From an uncultured Pseudomonadales bacterium (lineage in GTDB: Bacteria; Pseudomonadota; Gammaproteobacteria; Pseudomonadales; Cellvibrionaceae), in assembly GCA_938048505.1 (NCBI GenBank), contig CALIUX010000274.1, positions 1 through 13,759 of the forward strand: 13,759 bases of DNA, written 5' to 3'. Each line of letters opens with the position of its first letter. Positions within the stretch are counted from its first letter, which is position 1. Under the pieces are notes generated by a model. That model searched no databases and was not told where the DNA came from. It saw only the letters and a program-made list of their open reading frames with translations. Positions 8,066 through 13,759 of this stretch are shown one piece after another. The position numbers were made by a program, and so were the translations under genes.

Positions 8066-8177
8066 AAAAGTTAATGTACTGACCTATATCATGGATAGCA
8101 TACTTACAATTAGGGATTACCAAGAATAAGAAATTAAGGTCGCATAATCATGATAACAAAGCGCCTTAAAGTTATAT

Positions 8178-8183
8178 GGAGAG
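8178..8183 (+). promoter_or_regulatory. Ribosome-binding site deciding the start of the oxidase gene
   Basis: GGAGAG lies 5 nt before the ATG at 8189. The competing in-frame ATG at 8150 has only TAAGG (8135-8139) about 10 nt away. The later start also leaves a more normal signal-peptide n-region, so 8189 is preferred. Confidence 0.55.
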
Positions 8184-8188
8184 TTCTT

Positions 8189-11100
8189 ATGAATAGCTTT
8201 ATAAAAACCGCTATAAAAAAATTGATTAAAAAGCAATTCCACATTAAATGGCTTGCCGCATGTGTTATTTTCTTTCAGATTTTTACCTTTCCAACATTGC
8301 ATGCTGGGCCACTCGACGGGCCAGAAATCGCCGGTGAATGGAGCGCGGTTTATAACGGTGACATTGTTGCCATTCACATGGTAATGATGCCAACCGGAAA
8401 AGTACTCACTTACGCCGAAGGTGGACAGGGACGCCCTCTACTCGATGAAATACGCATATGGGACCCTATAAACCTAACGCTCGAATCGCCAACCCTCCCC
8501 CCCTACGATTTATTCTGTTCAGGGCACTCAGTATTACCTGATGGTCGCATTTTTATCCAAGGTGGTCACGATGAAGCTGATGCACATGGGCAATCACGCG
8601 CCACAATTTACAACCCTTTTACTGATAGTTGGGATGACTCAATCCCGAATATGAATTCGGGTCGCTGGTATGCCACGAGCACCATCTTGCCTAATGGCGA
8701 CATACTCGTTCTGAATGGTGCAATTGATAGCTATACCAACAAAAATGCCCTACCCCAGATATGGCAACTGCAAACTAACTCATGGCGCAACCTTATTACA
8801 GCCGAAGAAGATGATCCGATGGGGATCGATTTCTACCCCAGAATGTTTGTTGCACCTGACGGGCGCGTCTTTAAAGCTGGCCCCGATAATGACACATGGT
8901 TTTTAGATACTGCCGGCACAGGGCAATGGACTCGCGGCCCAGATATGAAATGGGGGAGCTTCAGAGGGTACAGTGCTGCAGTGGAATTTGAAGAGGGCAA
9001 AATTTTAGTGATGGGTGGCGGCGATTCCCCACCCACCAATACTGTCGAAATGATTGATCTGAATGACGCTAACCCACAATGGGAATTTATGGCGCCCATG
9101 CATCATGCCAGACGGCATTTAAACGCTACTATTTTAGCTGATGGCAAAATTCTTGTTACCAGTGGTACGTCTGCCGAGGGCTTTAATAATGGTGATGGCA
9201 TGGTTACCATTGCTGAAATATATGACCCTGAGACAAGCACCTGGGAAGAAGTTGCTGAACAAAATATCGGGCGTGCTTATCATTCTAATGCCGTATTACT
9301 GCCAGACGGGCGTGTACTGGTGGGCGGTGGCGGACGTCCTGCAGCCGATGGTGGTGTCGATAATCCTAATCTCGAAATTTATTCCCCCCCATACCTATTT
9401 CAAGGTGCAAGACCTGAGATCACAGCGGCTCCTTCTGCTTTATCGTTTGGCCAAACATTTGATATTGCCACACCCAATGCCGAGGATATTACGGCAATCC
9501 ATTTAATTCGCTTAGGTGCTGCGACACATTCATTTGATCAGACGCAAGCCATTAGCCGCCTTACTTTTTCAAAGAACACTTCTAACTTAACAGTAGAAGC
9601 ACCTGTAGACCCCAATCGCGCTCAGCCGGGTCATTACATGCTATTCATTTTGGCTGATGGTATTCCATCTGAGGCCCATATGGTTCAGTTTGGCGATGCA
9701 GAGCCTCCTACCTCTCCGACTAATCTTACTCATGATGATATTAGCCCAACTCAAATTTTGCTCCGTTGGCAGGCAGCACGCGATAACATTAAAGTGTCCT
9801 CCTACAGTGTTTATCTGAATGGCGATTTTCTCCAAACCGTTACAGAACCAGAACTGCAGATAAATTATCTAGACTCATCAAGCAACTATACAATCACCAT
9901 CATTGCACGAGACCTTTACGGCAACGAGTCAATCAGCAGTGAAGCCTTGAACCTCAGGACGTTAGACCCTGGTTTGAATGAGCCCACCCCCGTTGCGGGT
10001 GAAGATATTGCTGTCGCGATTGATCAAGATTTTATGCTAGACGGCTCTAGATCAAGCGATATTGATGGACAACTGTTAACCTATGAATGGTTATTGGATG
10101 GTGAGGTCGTAGCAACAACCCCAATCATTCGAGCCTCATTACCGGTAGAAGGGACGTATGAATATCAACTCAATGTCTCGGATGGTGACTTTACAGTGAG
10201 CGATACTCTAGTCGTCACTGTGGTATCAGCTTTGAATGTGATAATAAATGGCGACTTTGAAGCGGGAATGGAGGGCTGGTACGGAGAAGCGCAAGCTGGC
10301 ACGGCCACGTTTAGTGCCGATGATGGCAGGGGTCATGTCGACGTTATTACTGAAGGGCAGAATACCTGGTCGACCCAAATTGCACAAAATATCAGTTTGA
10401 TTGCAGGCACAACCTACACCTTAGATTTTGATGTTCAGAGCGATAGTCCTACACGGCGCTTTTCCGTTATTGTCGAAGAAATTGGTATCTGGACACCCTA
10501 CCTAAACAAAGCACTCACACTGAACAAGCCAGTTGGTGAAACCCAGCACTTCACTCTTCAATGGACGCAGCCCGTCACGACGAACAACGCTAAAATTGGC
10601 TTCCATGTTGGTGCTACGGGAAGTGATGATATTTGGCTAGACAATGTTTTTTTAGGCGGTGGAGAAACGGATAATTTACCCCCCCAATCTTTAGCCGGTG
10701 CCGATACCAGCGGTTATTTAAACTTTCAAGTACAGCTTGATGGCAGTGAGTCATTCGACCCCGATGAACGCCCAAGCGCGATAACTTATGAATGGTTACA
10801 GACTTCTGGTACACCTGTCACACTCAGCAATACTTTTATTGCTTCACCCGTCTTTACCCCAACTGTTGCGGATATTTATACGTTTGAACTAACCGTTACT
10901 GACGGCGAGTTTTCACATACCGATGAAGTCATCATTATCGCGCAAGAATTGAATAACACACCACCCACTGCCAATGCCGGCTCATCTCAAAACGTGGCAC
11001 TAGGTCAGGAAGTGAATCTCAATGGCTCCAACTCTTACGATAGTGATACAGCGCCACTGCCTGTTACCTACCAGTGGCGACAATTGACAGGACCGGCCAT

Positions 11101-13759
11101 TAGCTTAAGTGATTGGAGCGCTGCCACGCCCTTTTTTACACCTACGGAGGTAGGCAGCTATACCTTTGGGCTAACACTCTTTGATGGAGATGCTTACTCC
11201 AGTGAGTCACTGGTTACAGTCAATGTAGCCAACGTCACCACACAAAACCTGTTAGCCAATGGTAACTTTGTTAATGGCTTAGACCGTTGGCAACCACTTA
11301 CTTTAGACGGCGCTTTGGCACAATTTAGTGTAGATGATGGTGTTTTAAATCTGGCCATTGAAAACAGCGGCACCAATAATTGGTCATTACAGATCTATCA
11401 GCTTGAAGAGCTAGTTGGCGGCACAACCTACACACTCAGCTTTGACGCAACCGTACCTGAGCTGCCTCGTGATATTCGTGTTGTTATTGAACATAATGGC
11501 GCACCCTTTACCGGTTACATCAATCAAATTGTCACGCCTTCTCAAGCAGGCGTGACAGAAACATTCGAAGTGCAATGGGTTCAACCCGTTGATGACCCCG
11601 TCGTCAAAATTGGCTTCCATTTTGGCAATAATACAATCAATAATCCTATTTCACTTGATAACATTCAACTTATTGAAGGAGTCAGTGCAGACAATATCGG
11701 CCCAGTTGCCAATGCAGGGCTTAATCAACGCAGCTACATCGATACATTAATTACACTTGATGGGTCATTTTCTGTCGACTTTGACCGAGGGCCGGAGCCA
11801 CTTAGCTACCTCTGGCAGCAAGTATCAGGCCCGATAATTAAGCTGGCCGATAACAATACTACGACTCCTAGTTTCACCCCAACAGAACCTGGCATTTATA
11901 CTTTTTCCCTCACATTAAATGATGGTGATCTTGCTTCATTGGCAGATGAAGTCGAGGTAGTAATAACAACCCTCTCAAACATCAAGCCCACGGCAAATGC
12001 TGGCGCTGACCAACGCATTGTCCTTGGCAATAGTGTCACGCTTGATGGATCTGCTTCTTTTGATACCGATGCATTACCAGGTGATTTATCTTACACGTGG
12101 CAACAAATCAGCGGGCCAGACGTTAATCTGTGGAACCGCTTTACTCGCAACCCATTATTTACGCCAGTTGTTTCGGGTTCGTATGTCTTTGGTTTGATGG
12201 TTAATGATGGCGATCTCGATTCTGAAACTGACACTATTATTGTGCATGTTAACGAGCCTAATCTTGCACCCGTCGCTAACGCAGGCTTTGATCGTCGCGT
12301 CTATGAAGGCGATGAAGTGATCATTGATGGAACCCGCTCCATTGACCCCGACAATGGCCCAGAACCTTTACGCTTTTACTGGGAGCAAATAGGCGGTGAA
12401 AGCGTATCTCTCGATATCACCAACCCGATACAACCCCGCTTTACAGCAGGGTCACCAGGCGAATATCGCTTTAGCGTATTCGTTTTTGATGGTGAAATTA
12501 TGTCCTTAGTGGATGACGTGACATTTGAAGTCCTTGCCATTCCAAACATCCCACCTGCCTCAATTGCATCACAACCCCCTGAAAAAGAAGACTTCATTGG
12601 CAATCTGATAACACTCAATGGTAACCCGTCTTACGACCCAGATAATGCACCCTCCCCCCTCACATTTGAATGGGAGCAAATCAGTGGTCCAACGGTTACA
12701 TTAGATAACCCTCTTGCGGCTGTAACCCAATGGTCAACCCTGCAACCAGGGCGTTATACATTCAAACTGACCACGCGTGATGGCGTGTCAGCATCAGACC
12801 AATTAGATGTTATGCCCGAGCGCTCACTCTTGGTGACCGATAAAGCTATTTTAAGTCACTTCCCCCTTAAAACAGTTTTGCAAACCATTATTGATGATGG
12901 CGGTGATTACCAAACAACCCCTGCAGAGATGATTTTAGAGCTCGCAAATGTTCGGGATAATTGCGATGACTTTAATGGCTTTCCTCAACATAACAGTGAC
13001 GATGTACCCGGTTTTTGTAGTAATCCGGGTGCCTCAATGGATCAATTCCAAGCGCTGTTTGATACAGAGCTTAGCTACTACCGCCCTATCGCATTGGTCA
13101 ATCGCTTTGATTTAGCCGAGCCAGACGGTAAAGATTGCGGCGAATATCGCATCGCGTATGCCGGTAACGATTTCACACCGCGTGTGAACTTCTTCATTTT
13201 TGAAGCGAGATTACCAAACCCCTACCCAGAGCAAGGGCTGCAAGGCTGCCATGATGCATGGCGCTATTGGGCTGACCTCAGTCATGATCGTATGCTTTCT
13301 AGTCGAGCCGAAAAACTAAAAACGTTTTTCTTTGATGGTATACCGGGCTTTGCACCAGCACTCAAGGCAGCGCACTTTACAGGCGAAAATAAAGGCTCAG
13401 GTGCTATACGTTTGAATGCCCGTACTGATCAACAAAGCAACTGGGTATTTATGCAATTTCGATTACAGCTTGACGATAATTGCACGCCGCTGTGTACCAT
13501 CAACGTTGAACAAGAAGGTTTAAAAGATACGCCATTTCCAGGCTTAGCCGGCAACCCAGAAGATGAGCCTTTAGCGCAAGCCTTTCAAGACGCCGTACTC
13601 AACGCAATCAATACACCTGGACAACAGCTATTAGCAGAAAGCATCAGTAAACTGTCAATTGACTTACCGATTGCCACCTACCTTGGGCGGCAGCATTCTG
13701 GTCTAGAGCAAAAGCCGGGCGTTATTGAAGCGATGTCTCCAGCATTTGAATCGGCTATT
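8189..13759 (+). CDS. Secreted AA5-like copper radical oxidase with PKD and carbohydrate-binding-like modules (3' end outside window)
   Basis: One unbroken frame gives 1857 residues without reaching a stop. Residues 1-39 form a signal peptide (Lys-rich start, hydrophobic 22-34, likely cut after LHA39). Residues 40-407 are a kelch-like propeller with repeated LPDGR...GG blade motifs, and 408-502 a galactose-oxidase-type E-set domain. The copper/radical residues match galactose oxidase: Cys110 (FCSG; thioether Cys228), Tyr161 (GRWYATS; Tyr272), Tyr364-His365 (RAYHS; Tyr495-His496) and His447 (ATHS; His581). After this come FnIII (505-591), PKD1 (599-680), a CBM4/9-like jelly roll (684-823), PKD2-3 (829-1015), a second jelly roll (1020-1163), PKD4-7 (1169-1542) and an unassigned Cys-containing domain from 1547. 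The family oxidises alcohols or aldehydes with O2, giving H2O2; substrate and surface anchoring are not known. An alternative start at 8150 adds 13 residues. Confidence 0.85.
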   Translation, partial: MNSFIKTAIKKLIKKQFHIKWLAACVIFFQIFTFPTLHAGPLDGPEIAGEWSAVYNGDIVAIHMVMMPTGKVLTYAEGGQGRPLLDEIRIWDPINLTLESPTLPPYDLFCSGHSVLPDGRIFIQGGHDEADAHGQSRATIYNPFTDSWDDSIPNMNSGRWYATSTILPNGDILVLNGAIDSYTNKNALPQIWQLQTNSWRNLITAEEDDPMGIDFYPRMFVAPDGRVFKAGPDNDTWFLDTAGTGQWTRGPDMKWGSFRGYSAAVEFEEGKILVMGGGDSPPTNTVEMIDLNDANPQWEFMAPMHHARRHLNATILADGKILVTSGTSAEGFNNGDGMVTIAEIYDPETSTWEEVAEQNIGRAYHSNAVLLPDGRVLVGGGGRPAADGGVDNPNLEIYSPPYLFQGARPEITAAPSALSFGQTFDIATPNAEDITAIHLIRLGAATHSFDQTQAISRLTFSKNTSNLTVEAPVDPNRAQPGHYMLFILADGIPSEAHMVQFGDAEPPTSPTNLTHDDISPTQILLRWQAARDNIKVSSYSVYLNGDFLQTVTEPELQINYLDSSSNYTITIIARDLYGNESISSEALNLRTLDPGLNEPTPVAGEDIAVAIDQDFMLDGSRSSDIDGQLLTYEWLLDGEVVATTPIIRASLPVEGTYEYQLNVSDGDFTVSDTLVVTVVSALNVIINGDFEAGMEGWYGEAQAGTATFSADDGRGHVDVITEGQNTWSTQIAQNISLIAGTTYTLDFDVQSDSPTRRFSVIVEEIGIWTPYLNKALTLNKPVGETQHFTLQWTQPVTTNNAKIGFHVGATGSDDIWLDNVFLGGGETDNLPPQSLAGADTSGYLNFQVQLDGSESFDPDERPSAITYEWLQTSGTPVTLSNTFIASPVFTPTVADIYTFELTVTDGEFSHTDEVIIIAQELNNTPPTANAGSSQNVALGQEVNLNGSNSYDSDTAPLPVTYQWRQLTGPAISLSDWSAATPFFTPTEVGSYTFGLTLFDGDAYSSESLVTVNVANVTTQNLLANGNFVNGLDRWQPLTLDGALAQFSVDDGVLNLAIENSGTNNWSLQIYQLEELVGGTTYTLSFDATVPELPRDIRVVIEHNGAPFTGYINQIVTPSQAGVTETFEVQWVQPVDDPVVKIGFHFGNNTINNPISLDNIQLIEGVSADNIGPVANAGLNQRSYIDTLITLDGSFSVDFDRGPEPLSYLWQQVSGPIIKLADNNTTTPSFTPTEPGIYTFSLTLNDGDLASLADEVEVVITTLSNIKPTANAGADQRIVLGNSVTLDGSASFDTDALPGDLSYTWQQISGPDVNLWNRFTRNPLFTPVVSGSYVFGLMVNDGDLDSETDTIIVHVNEPNLAPVANAGFDRRVYEGDEVIIDGTRSIDPDNGPEPLRFYWEQIGGESVSLDITNPIQPRFTAGSPGEYRFSVFVFDGEIMSLVDDVTFEVLAIPNIPPASIASQPPEKEDFIGNLITLNGNPSYDPDNAPSPLTFEWEQISGPTVTLDNPLAAVTQWSTLQPGRYTFKLTTRDGVSASDQLDVMPERSLLVTDKAILSHFPLKTVLQTIIDDGGDYQTTPAEMILELANVRDNCDDFNGFPQHNSDDVPGFCSNPGASMDQFQALFDTELSYYRPIALVNRFDLAEPDGKDCGEYRIAYAGNDFTPRVNFFIFEARLPNPYPEQGLQGCHDAWRYWADLSHDRMLSSRAEKLKTFFFDGIPGFAPALKAAHFTGENKGSGAIRLNARTDQQSNWVFMQFRLQLDDNCTPLCTINVEQEGLKDTPFPGLAGNPEDEPLAQAFQDAVLNAINTPGQQLLAESISKLSIDLPIATYLGRQHSGLEQKPGVIEAMSPAFESAI
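10238..10657 (+). repeat. Carbohydrate-binding-like module, copy 1 (within the oxidase gene)
   Basis: This module (residues about 684-823) begins with INGDFEAGMEGW, typical of CBM4/9/16/22-like jelly rolls, and ends with a DDIWLDNVFL strand. It shares short nearly identical DNA blocks with copy 2: GGCACAACCTACAC at 10406-10419 and AAAATTGGCTTCCAT at 10592-10606. Binding to a polysaccharide is inferred from the fold family only. Confidence 0.6.
11246..11677 (+). repeat. Carbohydrate-binding-like module, copy 2 (within the oxidase gene)
   Basis: Residues 1020-1163 start LLANGNFVNGLDRW and end ISLDNIQLIEG, parallel to copy 1. The internal order is also the same: NTWSTQI/NNWSLQI, GGTTYTL/GTTYTL, QWVQP/QWTQP and KIGFHFG/KIGFHVG. 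Identical DNA blocks lie at 11420-11433 and 11606-11620. The pair probably arose by duplication inside the gene. Confidence 0.6.
11693..12814 (+). repeat. Array of four tandem PKD domains (PKD4-7)
   Basis: Four domains start at residues 1169, 1264, 1358 and 1453, a steady period of 94-95 residues. Each repeats a pattern: Pro-x-ANAG (lost in the last), L-G-S-x-S-x-D-x-D with a Pro four to six residues on, WxQxSGP or a variant, and G-x-Y-x-F followed by a DG turn. PKD2 and PKD3 (10673-11230) have the same form. PKD1 (9983-10240) is shorter and lacks the WxQxSGP element, so it belongs to a different subtype. Such domains usually act as spacers or in protein/polysaccharide contact. Confidence 0.7.

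Larger units (their letters stand above)
7625..8188. other. Very AT-rich intergenic region upstream of the large oxidase gene
   Basis: No gene is recognisable in this region. The core at 7861-7980 has only 19 G or C in 120 bases and many A-tracts on the + strand, the kind of DNA that bends and attracts H-NS-like silencers. Features inside are an AT-rich inverted repeat just after rdgB, a small hairpin GCAATC/GATTGC at 7748-7765, a direct-repeat pair at 7989-8019 and a possible promoter at about 8035-8065. An in-frame ATG at 8150 could extend the next gene upstream. Confidence 0.55.

Noticed and set aside
8117..8377. Minus-strand open frame covering the start of the oxidase gene
   Set aside because: It overlaps the signal peptide coding region on the other strand and has no family resemblance or convincing ribosome-binding site.
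9141..9506. A 121-codon + strand open frame inside the oxidase region, plus a 63-codon one at 8715-8906 and a 66-codon one at 11997-12197
   Set aside because: They lie in other frames of the long oxidase gene, whose own frame shows strong domain and active-site conservation. They have no recognisable motifs.
8189..13759. Possibility that the long reading frame is broken by a frameshift or is several genes
   Set aside because: The codon frame was checked at many points along the region and stays the same from 8189 to the window edge, with domains following one another without a stop.

Overview
The window looks like a piece of a marine-type gammaproteobacterial chromosome. The housekeeping proteins PyrC, RNase T, TrmA and RdgB are all close in length and motif order to their Escherichia coli/Pseudomonas counterparts. 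The last gene encodes a very large secreted protein with repeated PKD and carbohydrate-binding-like modules, a style common in polysaccharide-degrading marine gammaproteobacteria. The genus cannot be fixed from the sequence. All recognisable genes lie on the + strand.

Layout. (i) 151-3624: a three-gene overlapping set, namely an exported alpha/beta hydrolase of the S33/TAP-like peptidase type, an ABC-2 type ATPase and its membrane permease. The 8-nt and ATGA overlaps imply one transcript. (ii) 3670-5480: pyrC (class II dihydroorotase) and rnt (RNase T), separated by a perfect 10-bp stem-loop. (iii) 5481-5776: a 296-bp gap rich in inverted repeats. (iv) 5777-7624: trmA (tRNA m5U54 methyltransferase) and rdgB (XTP/dITP pyrophosphatase), each with its own ribosome-binding site. 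(v) 7625-8188: a very AT-rich gap with a direct-repeat pair and a possible promoter. (vi) 8189 to beyond the window end: one uninterrupted reading frame of at least 1857 codons.

The most interesting object is this last gene. After a signal peptide it carries a kelch-like seven-bladed propeller plus E-set domain in which every copper/radical residue of galactose oxidase and glyoxal oxidase (family AA5) has an obvious equivalent: Cys110, Tyr161, Tyr364-His365 and His447. It continues with an FnIII-like domain, seven PKD-type domains, two closely related jelly-roll carbohydrate-binding-like modules placed between PKD domains, and a Cys-containing C-terminal domain of unknown function that runs off the window. 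The likely picture is a secreted or surface-attached copper radical oxidase that makes H2O2 while oxidising a sugar or aldehyde on a polymer, held in place by its binding modules. That role is inferred; the residues and domain order are read directly from the translation. Nothing else in the window is an obvious partner for it, and the genes before it are ordinary core genes.
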